Of a stretch of 64,000 nt of DNA, positions 47,611 through 57,733 are shown piece after piece. A program made the position numbers and the translations under genes. The stretch is from Imbricaverruca yamaguchii (Eukaryota > Arthropoda > Thecostraca > Neoverrucidae). The stretch spans positions 1,934,501-1,998,500 of the forward strand of contig JAOTOL010001634.1 in the NCBI GenBank assembly GCA_034440575.1, written 5' to 3'. Positions within the stretch are counted from its first letter, which is position 1. Each line of letters opens with the position of its first letter. The notes below the pieces were generated by a model. It saw only the letters and a list, made by a program, of their open reading frames with translations. It was not told the origin of the DNA and did not search any database.

Positions 47611-48381
47611 AACCATGCCTCTTCCAGCCAGCTATGACATCCGTGAGGCGTGACGTATGAAACGGTTGTTAAAAGCTAAGCGGAGTGGCCAAGTTTTCTA
47701 ATGAAACACGAGTACCGTTTTGTGGACGGTGAACTCGCGGTGCATGGGATAACGTTCATCGAATCGTGTAGGTGTTTGTAGCAAGTAATACAAATAGGGC
47801 CCTCGTTATGTGAAGGTCAAAACATTTAAAGGAGAGCTCAAATACACTCCAGTTACGGCCAGAACATCACAATCAAAGACACTAAGATATGACATTCGCT
47901 ATCCTCAACTTTAACATGGGAAAACTCGGAATTTATTTCTGGGACGAAGTCATTCCATCCCCTTGATTCTTCCCTGTCTACGGTGATGTTGGTAGTACAT
48001 TATTGTTTTAAATATATGAGAATATAAAAGTCAGGTTAGTACTATTGAAGACGCATGCCTCACTGATTGCGTATGCAGAATGGTTAATTAATCGCCGCCA
48101 TTACCACCATTTTGAGCGGCCTTTTCATGGCTATTGCCTGCACTGGATGCTATGGCTAGTGATGCAGGGGATTTATGATAATGTACTGTCGGTTTTCCTG
48201 GCCACATCAATAGGCGACCCGATACGGTGGTAGTCTGCCCCAGAGACGTTGCGTGCGCATATGCATGCATGCGATCATACGCGTACTTTCCGAAGCCACC
48301 GTCACCATGTCGCCATCTAATTGCACATGGCTAGTCAAGCTGTCGGGTACTGAGTTGGGTCGTCGTGTGTCTGCGTCTCAG
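47611..48381. other. VPS13 intron 11 remainder, nothing recognised
   Basis: Unique-looking intron sequence between the 69-bp array and exon 12. Confidence 0.5.
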
Positions 48382-48512
48382 GCGACCTGACCGTGGAGAA
48401 CCTGATCCAGCTGAAGGAGACGCCGTCCCGGCACGTGACCGACAGCATCATGGTGCGCCTGTCCGATGTGCAGATCGGCCGCGCCGTGCTCACGATGAGC
48501 GGCGATCTCGAG
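48382..48512 (+). CDS. VPS13: VPS13 exon 12 of window
   Basis: Acceptor tgtctgcgtctcag, donor GATCTCGAG|GTAAGATC, phase 0 at the end. It encodes DLTVENLIQLKETPSRHVTD then IMVRLSDVQIGRAVLTM. It completes the split glycine of exon 11 to give NLG-DLTVEN, the VPS13 'LG.l.v.N.f' junction, followed by 'd.m.v.L.d.q..Rav'. Confidence 0.92.
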
Positions 48513-48962
48513 GTAAGATCTTCTCGTGGTCTGTCCATACCAAAGGCCGAGGTGATCTACACTTAGCTAGCCGTCGGACGTGGGTCACAATTTAGGTATG
48601 GAACATTGCAGTGACGCAAGCTCGAGTTCAGAGTAGCTGCCACCTAACTCCCGCTCAGCATCACAGCAACTCATAATCTGATCGCACTTGATAACATAGC
48701 AGATCGCTTACGGTGTGCAGGGTATGTCTGGTAGTGAGTATCGGATTGTTATCAAACTACGTTTCGATTCTTAGTGTACGTTCAAAATAATACCAATGGC
48801 AGCAATACGAATAAATGCGTTTGGCCTCGTCCCTTTTCCCACTGAGAGCGGGAAGATGATCCATGTTGGCAATTCATTATCATGACTTGTGGTGATCTTC
48901 GTCAGACAACACCAAAACGGCTGCCTCATAGAGCGTTCACCAGATCTGTCCGTTCGACGTAT

Positions 48963-49100
48963 GTTGGATCCCATCATGGCGCCGCCAGTCACACAGGTAG
49001 TGATCTGATCATGGGTACGGGTGTACCACAGGTAATGATCTGATCATGGATACGGGTGTACCACAGGAATGATCGCATCATGGCACCTGTTGTCCCACAG
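48963..49100 (+). repeat. 34-35-bp repeats of the exon 13 acceptor and exon start
   Basis: Four units (48963-48996, 48997-49031, 49032-49066, 49067-49100), each ending cacag and beginning with a G(T)(A/G)(A/G)TGATC..ATCATGG block. That block copies the exon 13 start GTGGTGGATCCCATAATGG. The first unit is closest to the exon (GGATCCCATCATGGCGCC). Units 2 and 3 also read AG|GTA(A/G)TGATC, resembling donors. Confidence 0.85.
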
Positions 49101-49293
49101 GTGGTGGATCCCATAATGGCGCCGACTGCGCTGCGTATAGACGTGCAGAGGGTGGTGCTGCCGGCGCCGACGGGAGTTCTGCCGCTCACCGTCACCGCCA
49201 GCCTGGAGATGCTCGCCCTGGACGTTGCCCAAAGTGACGTGGCACTCGTCTACTCGATAGTGACGGAGAACTTGGCCGAGGGACGGTGGTCCG
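49101..49293 (+). CDS. VPS13: VPS13 exon 13 of window
   Basis: Acceptor cctgttgtcccacag, donor GGTGGTCCG|GTGAGTGGG, phase 1 at the end. It encodes VVDPIMAPTALRIDVQRVVL, PLTVTASLEMLALDVAQSDV and IVTENLAEG, matching 'ep..l...v.RNL......P.i.v.g.l..l.v.lsq.D...i..il.eNl.eg' of VPS13. Tandem copies of its acceptor and first bases lie upstream, and about 20 copies of its donor lie downstream. Confidence 0.94.
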
Positions 49294-49985
49294 GTGAGTG
49301 GGTCACGCCGTGATACCGTGTGGTGAGTGGGCCACACCGTGATACCGTGTGGTGAGTGGGTCACACCGTGATACCGTGTGGTGAGTGGGTCACACCGTGA
49401 TACCGTGTGGTGAGTGGGCCACACCGTGATACCGTGTGGTGAGTGGGCCACACCGTGATACCGTGTGGTGAGTGGGCCACACCGTGATACCGTGTGGTGA
49501 GTGGGCCACACCGTGATACCGTGTGGTGAGTGGGCCACACCGTGATACCGTGTGGTGAGTGGGCCACACCGTGATACCGTGTGGTGAGTGGGTCACACCG
49601 TGATACCGTGTGGTGAGTGGGCCACACCGTGATCCCTGTGGTGAGTGGGCCACACCGTGATACCGTGTGGCGAGTGGGCCACACCGTGATACCGTGATAC
49701 CGTCATACCGTGTGGTGAGTGGGCCACACCGTGATACCGTGTGGCGAGTGGGCCACATCGTGATACCGTCATACCGTGATACCGTGTGGTGAGTGGGTCA
49801 CACCGTGATACCGTGTGGTGAGTGGGCCACACCGTGATACCGTGATACCGCCATACCGTGTGGTGGGTGGTCCACACCGTTATACCGTGTAGTGAGTGGG
49901 CCACACCGTGATACCGTGATACCGTGTGGTGGGTGGTCCACACCGTTATACCGTGCAGTGAGTGGGCCACGTCGTCATTCCTTAT
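49294..49985 (+). repeat. 29-bp minisatellite starting at the exon 13 donor
   Basis: About 20 units of GTGAGTGGGCCACACCGTGA plus TACCGTGTG. The first unit begins exactly at the donor of exon 13. Almost every unit preserves GTGAGTGGG preceded by GTGTG, so each is a strong donor by consensus. Unit boundaries become irregular (TACCGTGATACCG expansions) after 49680. Confidence 0.96.
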
Positions 49986-50639
49986 GGGAAGCACAGGTCG
50001 AGGAAAGCGTCAACATTTTTCAGAGTAAGTCGCCAATAGTATCCGGTGTCCGTTACGGGTAACCTGCAGTGTTATCGAGGGTGGCGTTATCGAAGAACGT
50101 GAGAAGATGCGGTCGAGTTTTTTCTGTCGCACGGCTGATCTGTCGAGCGTGCCCAGATGTGTATTGCAGGACAAGATAGGTAGCTTATAAGTTCATCGTT
50201 TGCTTAATTCGGATTATAGACTGGGTGGTGTTGCTTGGTTTTCTTTGTTCAGCCTTTACCTGGCGTGATCCGACTTTATGATCGACTTCACTTCGCTTCG
50301 CTTCATTTGACCTAACACTATTTCACATCGCTATACTTCAGCATGTCGTGCCTCACATGGCCTCACCCCATATCATTTACTTCATCCACCTCATCTCCCA
50401 TCACCTCACTTCCAATCACCTCATCACCCAACATTACGCCATCCCAACTCACCTGACCATATTTGATTGTAATCCGAGGGGAGGCACAATTTGTGCTGAG
50501 ACCTAGCCTTTCATCTGATCCAAGACTGGGCATGCAAAACCCGACTAGCCGAAACACCGAGCTCGGTCGCATCCTGTCTTCCAGAATAGACTATTCAAGT
50601 GACAATCAACGTAATGATCTGTATGACCTGACCTGACTC
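49986..50639. other. VPS13 intron 13 middle, simple-sequence rich
   Basis: No gene. At 50285-50450 there is a pyrimidine-rich stretch of CTTCACTTCGCTTCG and TCACCTCA-type simple repeats. Confidence 0.55.
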
Positions 50640-50945
50640 GACTTGTCCTGTAACATTTCTGAGGAGAGCTGGCCGACCTTTTCTCCGGACTGTCAAGCCA
50701 GCACTAGCCCGGACCTGTGTGACCTGACATGATTTGTCGTATATCGGGAAAAAACTGACGGTTCCTGTCTCCGAAGCTGATCTCCAGGCCAATATAATGC
50801 CTGATTCGTGTAACCTGATCTGTCACACGCCAGAAAAGAACTGGCGAGACATGTCTCCAAAACTGATCTCTAGGCCAGTATAGCGTCTGATCTCTCTGAC
50901 CTGACCTGTCACATGTCAGAGGAGAGCTGGCGGACCCTGTCTCCG
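50640..50945 (+). repeat. Degenerate ~86-bp repeats of the exon 14 acceptor and exon start
   Basis: Copies equivalent to the exon start AGGAGAGCTGGCGGACCCTG occur at about 50662 (AGGAGAGCTGGCCGACCTTT), 50747 and 50834 (AAAAGAACTGGCGAGACATG), ahead of the genuine 50920. Each is preceded by TGACCTGA.. and a TGTC-type tract. Divergence is high, so this is an old array. Confidence 0.78.
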
Positions 50946-51092
50946 GATCTGTCCGCCCAGCTACCTCCCGGAGTGGACGACCTGGTCGGCCACCGACTGC
51001 AGGCGTTCCTCTCGGGTCAGGCGCGACCCGAGGCCACCGTCACCATCTCACTGGACGGCGCTACTATTACACTCTACGATGACAGCGGACAG
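50920..51092 (+). CDS. VPS13: VPS13 exon 14 of window
   Basis: Acceptor ctgtcacatgtcag, donor AGCGGACAG|GTGATGCC, phase 0 at the end. It encodes ESWRTLSPDLSAQLPPGVDD, a variable linker, and then ATVTISLDGATITLYDD, matching VPS13 '..f.l.l..l.l.Lyd'. Three degenerate upstream copies of its 5' end are spaced about 86 bp apart. Confidence 0.9.
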
Positions 51093-51584
51093 GTGATGCC
51101 ACGGACAAACGGGACTCAGCACTGGCGGGCCGCTTAAGCGTGACTGCTCGAGAATATGAGATATTAGTGATTCCAATGATTGACTGCCTTGCGAAGTCAA
51201 GGTTCAACGGGCACGTTCGTCTCCACAAAGTTGTAATGTTACCCTGGACACAGGGACGTGTAATTATTCCACACGAATTGTCAGTTTAGAAGAGAGTTGA
51301 TAGTTCAAGCAGCTGATAAGAGTAGTAAGTCATGCGATTTTAAGCGTAGGAACTGACAAAGTACAGCTAAACACCCACATGGCACTAGGTAAGCGGCTGA
51401 CGGTCATGCAGGCAATAATGGTACATTGTGAAGTGAATACAGTGATGTATTCGATTGCCTGCTGTTGGGGAGCTGCAGTAGTTGTAGTGGCACTTCAATG
51501 GTTGTTTAAGGTGCGCTGCATTGCTCCATTGCTGCTCCAGCTAGCTGAAGTCCAGCCAACCGCTCACACCGGCCTCCTCTCCAG
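51093..51584. other. VPS13 intron 14, nothing recognised
   Basis: No supported feature. Confidence 0.5.
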
Positions 51585-51760
51585 GCGGACGACTCGAGCT
51601 CGCCGACGCGAGATGAGACGCACGCGCTGCTCCGCTGCGAGATCGAGGATGCACGAGCCGAGGTGGACCAATTCTCTGACCGATCTCTGACGGCCCGCAT
51701 GACCCTGCATCAGGTCACTGTGACTGACGCTCGGCCCAACAGCCCAGCCGCGTACACACG
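51585..51760 (+). CDS. VPS13: VPS13 exon 15 of window
   Basis: Acceptor ggcctcctctccag, donor TACACACG|GTAAGAGC, phase 2 at the end. It encodes an acidic start (ADDSSSPTRDE) and EIEDARAEVDQFSDRSLTAR then MTLHQVTVTDARPNSPAAYT. The 'v.D.RP.....i.r' element is strongly conserved in VPS13 proteins. A second in-frame GT after CATCAG is not used, because the conserved strand continues through it. Confidence 0.92.
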
Positions 51761-52677
51761 GTAAGAGCGGCTCTGTCTGGCGGTCAGCGCTTTTGTTGCT
51801 GGTTTTCCAGGGTTCCCTCCTGCACGCCGGTGTATGTTCTTATCATTGGAATCGTTAAAAAACGTGTTTAAAAAGTAAAGAATAAATAAAAGGAGCGATG
51901 GCAAACAAACTTTTGATCAACGTAGCACAGTATCATAGAAGAGGCACGTACGGATGAATTATTAAGATACTAATCAGGCAGGCGTAGGTAAGGATGTTTG
52001 TTTTAAAAAAAGTAAGAGGGAATGTTGTATAAAAGGAGTGTTCCGATGGCGTCGTTGCAGTGTGTAGGACGGAATGTGACATCACCCATGTGACACTTAC
52101 GATGGAGACCTCACTGCATTGTGCTTCATTCGACCTGTTTGTGTGCTGTTACATGGGTGACTTGGATGCACCCGAGAGCTGAAAGTTTCGCTTAGAATAA
52201 ATGTCGATGGGTGTGAGATTAATGGCGTGGGATAGTGCTGGGCCCGTCCACTATACGTAGCTGACGTGTTTAGGTCTAGTTGGAAGCTGAGCGGAAAAGG
52301 TCTTGGCTACTTGGGTCGTAACGGTTCATGAAAGACGTCACCCTCTCGATTACGCTTATGCCGTTGAATTTAAGTTGTAGAATCGCGTAGCGCGTTCGGG
52401 ATCTCCGCGCGTGCAAATCAGAAAGCTGCCGTAGTAAATTAGAAATAGTGTTGGTGTTGCTCTCATACTGTTCGACTTCACTGTGTACTTCGACAAGTCG
52501 ACAACTTTATCAACTCTTCCCTGGACATAATTCATTCGGAAGTTGTTCGTGAATGCCTTCGACTGTCCAGATACCACGTGTAGATGCACACATGGCCCCG
52601 GTACGACCCACGATAATGATTGTTCCCCCCAGTACCGGGGAGCCGCAGCGACGCTGACCAGTACGTCTGTTGTGCAG
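51761..52677. other. VPS13 intron 15, nothing recognised
   Basis: No supported feature. The acceptor of exon 16 is preceded by a normal tract. Confidence 0.5.
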
Positions 52678-52891
52678 TATTCTGGAGTCGACAGGAGAGG
52701 GTTCGCTGCTGGAGGTGACCCTGGAGCGGGTGTCCAGCGGTGACAGGACGGTGCGCGTGCTGGTGGCCGGCTGGCGGCTCTGTCTATCCGTGCCGTACGT
52801 GGCGCTGGTGCACTGTTTCTTCAGCGGCGCGTGTCCGGCGGCGGCAGACAGCGGCGCCGGTCAGGCCGCCCGGCCGGCCTGGACCAGCCAG
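52678..52891 (+). CDS. VPS13: VPS13 exon 16 of window
   Basis: Acceptor gtctgttgtgcag, donor ACCAGCCAG|GTGAGCGCC, phase 0 at the end. It encodes ILESTGEGSLLEVTLERVSS, VRVLVAGWRLCLSVPYVALV, HCFFSG and then an Ala/Gly-rich tail. This fits the VPS13 'v....l.l.vs..yll.v..ff' segment at the end of one groove repeat. Confidence 0.91.
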
Positions 52892-52944
52892 GTGAGCGCC
52901 CGCTAGCTACCCCTCCCCCCTCGGTCGGGGCTGGCCGCCAGTGA

Positions 52945-53500
52945 CGTGGTCTCGGGTGCTACCGCTGAGGTTGTGACCGCTGCCCTGGGGCTGTGGGTCC
53001 TGCCACCGGAGCTGTAGGTGCTGCCTCCGCAGTTGCGGGTGGCGATGTCGCTGCAATTGGGGGTGCTGCGGTAGAAGTCATGAGCGCTGCCGCCATAGTT
53101 GTGGGTGCTACGGCCTGAGTTGTGGGTGCTACCGCGGGAGTTATAGGTGCTACGGTGGAAGTCATGGGTGCTACCACCGAGTTATGCGTGCTACCGCCGG
53201 ATCTGTGGGTGCTATCTCAGTAAGTGTGGATGCTACGGTGGGAGGCGCTGGTGTTACTTCGGAACTATGGGTGCTACGGTGGGAGTTGTGAATCGGGTTC
53301 CGGGTGTGGCTATTTGGACCGGTTGTGGTTGTTTGACTGGTGTTGTGCTACGATCTGTAGTGGTGTGGATGATGTGAGGTGAGTTGGTGGTGGTGCTGCC
53401 GGGGATTGTAGGTGGCGCAGCCGGTTCTGCCGACAGCTGATGATTTTGTAACCAGGATTTTTGGGGGTTTTGTTGAGTTGGTGGTGTCATGGCAAAATGT
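52945..53500 (+). repeat. Degenerate ~21-24-bp minisatellite downstream of exon 16
   Basis: More than 15 imperfect units around GTGGGTGCTACCGC and GGAGTTGTG, starting some 55 bases after the exon 16 donor. The donor itself is not visibly part of the unit, unlike the arrays at exons 3, 11 and 13. Confidence 0.8.
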
Positions 53501-53634
53501 GTAGGTGCTGCGCTCAATTAGTCGGGAACGTTGTCTTCGGACGGGCGGCGAAGTCTCAATAGTGAATCAGTGTTAGGTGCGATAGTGTTCGGTGCCGGGT
53601 TGGAGGCGCGTAGTCGTTACAACTGAACGCTGTC

Positions 53635-53801
53635 GGGGACGGGTAGTCTAGGGGTAAGTTGCTCGTCTCACAATCGAAAGGTTGTGGGTTCGAGTCTCGC
53701 CTGTCGCTACTCTTCGCCTGCGACCAATCGGCGTAAGAGATTGGCGACGCTACATGACTCAACGGTCGATGTGTTGTAAAACCAATAATCAACCAACCAA
53801 T
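53635..53801 (+). mobile_element. tRNA-derived SINE, family 1, copy 3
   Basis: TAGTCTAGGGGTAAGTTGCT (A box), GGGTTCGAGTCTC (B box), then CGACCAATCGGCGTAAGAGA and the AACCAATAATCAACCAACCA tail. A duplication TGAACGCTGTC is at 53624-53634 and 53802-53812. Confidence 0.92.
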
Positions 53802-53812
53802 TGAACGCTGTC

Positions 53813-54436
53813 AGCGTTCGGAGAAGTAGGCAGCTACGATTAGTAGTGGTGGTTACCTCGGAGTAGCACTTGTGCGTGCTCCATTTGCTCACTCTAGACG
53901 AGAACGGCGCAGTGCTCGCGTTATCAATAGCGTTAGCGAGAGAGAATGCAAATATGCAGGTCCATGTTGTTTGATAGCAGTGGAGTAACATTTCTCAACT
54001 CATAGGTTACAGATGTTGGATGGTGAGCTAAAATGTTGTGGCGCTCAATGACGCCCACCAACATAGTAATGCCTGCAAGTATCCAACGCATTGTATGACC
54101 AGAAAATTAAGGAAGCTCTCTTTTAAAAGTCAGGAGCATATTTTCACAATTTCAAACAAAGTTCTTTCGATGGCTGGTGAATTCTTCAAAAAGTGCATAA
54201 AGATGAAATACTGAAATACATCCACCTGGGTGAAATTAAACTTACATGCACTTCTTAACTGAGTCGTATTTCCTCTGCATATTTAAAAGTTGTATGAAGT
54301 ATATGTTTATCAAACGAGGTCCAATGTACGCGCAGCTTTTATGAAGAAGATAAGGTACCCATACTACCTAGAATGCCTGCTACTGCTATTTAAATAGTAA
54401 TTTAGTTATCCCCTGTATGCTATCGTCTCCTTTCAG
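53813..54436. other. VPS13 intron 16 remainder, nothing recognised
   Basis: No supported feature. Confidence 0.5.
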
Positions 54437-54533
54437 CTTTGTCACGAGCATTTGGAAGGAACACCCAGTTCATCTGCAAGCACCAGTGGATACCTCTCGG
54501 CTGCCAGATCTGCTGTTCAAGAAGAAGATCAAG
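54437..54533 (+). CDS. VPS13: VPS13 exon 17 of window
   Basis: Acceptor gtctcctttcag, donor AAGATCAAG|GTAAACAT, phase 1 at the end. It encodes a Ser-rich linker, LCHEHLEGTPSSSASTSGYL then SAARSAVQEEDQ. The segment is of low conservation; support comes from good splice sites, phase agreement with exons 16 and 18, and the position where VPS13 proteins carry a variable loop. Confidence 0.72.
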
Positions 54534-55140
54534 GTAAACATTGTTAACCCTCACCTGCGCATGACATTTTGCCGCCGTCCTCGGTGCAGAAGGCTTTTGA
54601 ACTCCCACACACCTTGTAGTTTCCAAACGAACAGTACCATGAGTGGATATAAAAAAGCCAGCACGTGGTACGTGACGAGACCTCACGAATGATACCAGAG
54701 GTTGATATTTTTGTTCATTGATTAGCCACCCAGGCCAGTTTTGCCCTTTTTATTGATAAATTTCGCGTTTGGCCGTTCCATGTGACAGCAAAAACCAATA
54801 TGGAAGGTAAATGATATTGCGAAAGGCCTTGAAATGTTCAGCATAACATTTTTCAGTATTCTGCGATGCTAACGATGTGTGACGTCATTTCGAGTTTCGA
54901 CCCATAGGTGAAGGGTCAGACCGGGTCGAAATGTTGACCGCATTCTTCAATTCTGAAACTTCCGAGAAATACCAGGAAATACTATTTTCTAGTATCCACG
55001 AATGCAAATTGTTAGCTTCAGTTATAGATTTAGTTTCAGTGGCAAATATAACCTCAGAGTGACTCAGACGCCGAAAGTGGTCACCTGAGGTGAAGTTCGG
55101 TAAGTGACCTCGGATGAGATTGTAAAGATGAGATATCTAG
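54534..55140. other. VPS13 intron 17, first part, nothing recognised
   Basis: No exon. TGACC/GGTCA-type motifs near 54890-55115 resemble those in the 23.9-25.8 kb element, but no ends were found. Confidence 0.45.
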
Positions 55141-55154
55141 GCAAGCATGTCGGG

Positions 55155-55314
55155 GGGACGAGTAGCCTAGGGGTAAGTCGCTCGTGTCACAATCGAAAGG
55201 TTGTGGGTTCGAATCTCACCTGTCGCTACTCTTCGCCCGCGACCAATCGGCGTGAGAGATTGGCGACGCTACTTGACTCAACGGTCGATGTGTCGTAAAA
55301 CCAATAACCAACCA
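55155..55314 (+). mobile_element. tRNA-derived SINE, family 1, copy 4
   Basis: TAGCCTAGGGGTAAGTCGCT, GGGTTCGAATCTC, CGACCAATCGGCGTGAGAGA and the AACCAATAACCAACCA tail. A 14-bp duplication GCAAGCATGTCGGG is at 55141-55154 and 55315-55328. It is the best-preserved copy in the window. Confidence 0.93.
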
Positions 55315-55328
55315 GCAAGCATGTCGGG

Positions 55329-55779
55329 TTAGTTATCAACCACCTTACCACATCATATTGACTATTTGGAAGCTATACTAATTTCCGGTGATTCGCGATT
55401 TCACCGAACAAAAGTCTGACACGTTCCCTCGACTTCTTAGCTCAGGCACCCGACAAGCCTTTTTCCAATTTCTTACGCCTTATGATCCGAAAGATATGCT
55501 CCTGGTGCACCAAGCGGTCGTGCTGTAACCCAAGCCGGTTTGCGCGGTCGCGAAAAAAAAATCATCAGGTGGTTACATCAGCTGTCACATCCTTTCATGT
55601 GCTTGGGCAAGGATTATATTAAATCAGAATCGTCAAGTCCATGTAATGGGCTATATTACGCCAGGTCTGTTCTTATGTATCTGCCTCTGTCTCTGTCTTT
55701 GTCCCTGGCTCTGTGCCGATATCATCTTAACTCTTTCAACGGTAGTTAGACTTGCACAAATATATATGATCCGTCCTCG
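55329..55779. other. VPS13 intron 17 middle, nothing recognised
   Basis: No supported feature. Confidence 0.5.
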
Positions 55780-56409
55780 ACAGCAGACCTGATTGCAATA
55801 CACGTGTCTTCGGCTGCAGATCTGACCGTAACCCCTTGGCGGAGATAGCTTTGGTTGTTACCTTCTTTTATCTCCTTGGTAGGTCTGCCTGTAACCCCCA
55901 CCCCACCCTCCTCTCCACTCGGCGAAAAATCTGTCTGTAGGCCCATCTGTGGTCGGCGGTAGTTCTGACATGTGATCCACTCTCCCCTCGGCGCCAAATC
56001 TGTCTGTAGGCCCATCTGTGGTCGGCGGTAGTTCCGACATGCGATCCCCTCTCCCCTCGACGCCAAATCTGTCTGAAGGCCCATCTGTGGTCGGCGGTAG
56101 TTCTGACATGTGATCCACTCTCCCCTCGGCGCCAAATCTGTCTGTAGGCCCATCTGTGGTCGGCGGTAGTTCTGACATGCGATCCACTCTCCCCTCGGCG
56201 CCAAATCTGTCTGTAGGCCCATCTGTGGTCGGCGGTAGTTCTGACATGCGATCCACTCTCCCCTCGGCGCCAAATCTGTCTGTAGGCCCATCTGTGGTCG
56301 GCGGTAGTTCTGACATGTGATCCACTCTCCCCTCGGCGCCAAATCTGTCTGTAGACCCATCTGTGGTCGGCGGTAGTTCTGACATGCGATCCCCTCTCCT
56401 CGATGACAG
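55780..56409 (+). repeat. 69-bp minisatellite ending at the exon 18 acceptor
   Basis: Seven regular units from about 55900; AGTTCTGACATG landmarks are at 55961, 56030, 56099, 56168, 56237, 56306 and 56375, each 69 bp apart. Degenerate copies lie before (GCAGATCTGACCGTAACC at 55818, GTAGGTCTGCCTGTAACC at about 55881) and resemble the exon 18 start CAGGTCTGACGATTACC. In the regular units the homologous site reads GCCAAATCTGTCTG, so AG is lost. An antisense frame of about 200 codons over the array is a by-product of the 23-codon period. Confidence 0.87.
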
Positions 56410-56570
56410 GTCTGACGATTACCGCTCAGCTCCGCACTCCCGAGCTCGTGCTACTGGTTGATCCGACAGAGAAGTCTGGTCGGAAGCTGGTGGTCAGGGC
56501 GGAGGTGGCCGCCAACTACATCCGGGCTGCCGGCCAACGGTCGGCTGCACTGTCCCTGACTGACCTACAG
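56410..56570 (+). CDS. VPS13: VPS13 exon 18 of window
   Basis: Acceptor ctcctcgatgacag, donor GACCTACAG|GTCAGCAC, phase 0 at the end. It encodes LTITAQLRTPELVLLVDPTE, then KLVVRAEVAANYIRAAG and ALSLTDLQ, matching VPS13 'l.i...l..PEivl..d......Lvl..e......' closely. A 69-bp minisatellite ends at its acceptor, and a second copy of its exon-end/donor motif sits about 245 bp downstream. Confidence 0.93.
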
Positions 56571-56822
56571 GTCAGCACCGCAGTCTCCCTGTGTGGCTTT
56601 CGGTCACGACTGGGGTCTCCCCCGGTATGTTAGCCCTGGATCAGAACCGGGTACTGCCCTTGTTTGACTCCCTGGGTCGGGACCGGCGTGTCCCTGTGCC
56701 CTTGGGTCTGGACTGGGGTTTACCCTGTGTAGCCCCATGGGTTGGGACCGTGCTTTGCCTCGTGTAACCCCCTGGGTCGGGACCGGGGTCTGCCCCTGGT
56801 ATGCCGATCTACAGGTCAGGGC
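56571..56822 (+). repeat. Degenerate repeats after exon 18 with a second exon-end/donor copy
   Basis: About five imperfect ~50-bp units around CCCTGGGTCGGGACCGGGGT. The block ends GATCTACAG|GTCAGGGC (56808-56823), matching the genuine exon 18 end GACCTACAG|GTCAGCAC, which suggests that the array arose by duplicating the exon end and donor. Confidence 0.75.
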
Positions 56823-56939
56823 AGACCGGTCCGCCGCGATTCATGGGCAGGCTAGTCTTGTTTCTCAGTAGTTGTTCGGCGGTATGCAGCCGATACTGCA
56901 CACGCGTACTGCGCTGAACCGTGAGCCACGTAGTTTCGC

Positions 56940-57277
56940 ACTCTCCTGCACAGTATTGATGGTATATCCCGACACTTCCGCCTGTGTTTCCAGTGGTATG
57001 CAGTATTGATGGTATATCCCGACACTTCTGCCTGTGTTTCCAGTGGTATGCAGTGTTGATGGTATATCCCGACACTTCCGCCTGTGTTTCCAGTGGTATG
57101 CAGTATTGATGGTATATTCCGATGCTTCTGCCCGTGTACCGTGTGGTGTACGATATTGATGATACATCCCAACACTTCTGCCTGTGTACCGTGTGATGTA
57201 TGATACCCAACACTTCTGCCTGTGCTCAGTGTCTGGTATGCAGGCTCGATAGTACACCTTGATGGCGTGTATTTCAG
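56940..57277 (+). repeat. 50-bp repeats ahead of exon 19
   Basis: Landmarks CAG(T)(A/G)TTGATGGTATAT are at 56951, 57001, 57051 and 57101 and then degenerate to about 57235. Each unit contains a TGTGTTTCCAG acceptor-like tract and CCGACAC. The exon 19 junction reads GTGTATTTCAG followed within 16 bases by CCGACACGG, so the array probably derives from this acceptor. Confidence 0.72.
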
Positions 57278-57451
57278 CTATGTCAGGGCCGACACGGTGC
57301 CCTGCGGCGGTCGGAGCGGGTCATTCTGCAGCCGTGCGACCTGTCGCTGAGTTACAGCGGACCCGACGGCGAGACGGTTGTCTCAATGGTGATGAACTGG
57401 AACAACATCAAAGTCCATCTTGTGGAGGCGGCGGTGCGCACTTTCTCCCAG
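57278..57451 (+). CDS. VPS13: VPS13 exon 19 of window
   Basis: Acceptor gatggcgtgtatttcag, donor TTCTCCCAG|GTACATAG, phase 0 on both sides, 58 codons. It encodes SERVILQPCDLSLSY then VVSMVMNWNNIKVHLVEAAV and RTFSQ. The 'vLqPcd' motif followed by 'i.v..s...i.v.vs...i..i' is diagnostic for VPS13. Confidence 0.93.
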
Positions 57452-57733
57452 GTACATAGGTTGTCTTCGCTCAGCAGCGGAAGCCGCAGGGTGATTGGTG
57501 GACACGAGGAAAATAATGCCAGCATTTGGCTGTGTGAAGGTATTGAAGACGCGGGTTTTTGAAGCATACTGATGGCTATCAAATTGCCTGTGGCAAATCG
57601 AGATAGCAATATGGGTATCTTAGGCATGAACAATCCAAAGTTAGCACCGAACGATTGCCACATCGCGAAGGCGTTTCTTGTGTGTAAGCTTAAGATGTTT
57701 ACCGGCTGAAGGACGCGAGGATTTGACCACCAG

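Noticed and set aside
47011..47653. Several 170-200 codon frames on both strands
   Set aside because: By-products of the 69-bp (23-codon) array after exon 11; not in the VPS13 frame.
49294..49985. CRISPR-like regular array
   Set aside because: Units are contiguous without unique spacers and start at a eukaryotic splice donor; this is a minisatellite.
55746..56385. Two antisense frames of 175-204 codons with repeats
   Set aside because: Product of the 69-bp array ahead of exon 18; no splice support and no domain.
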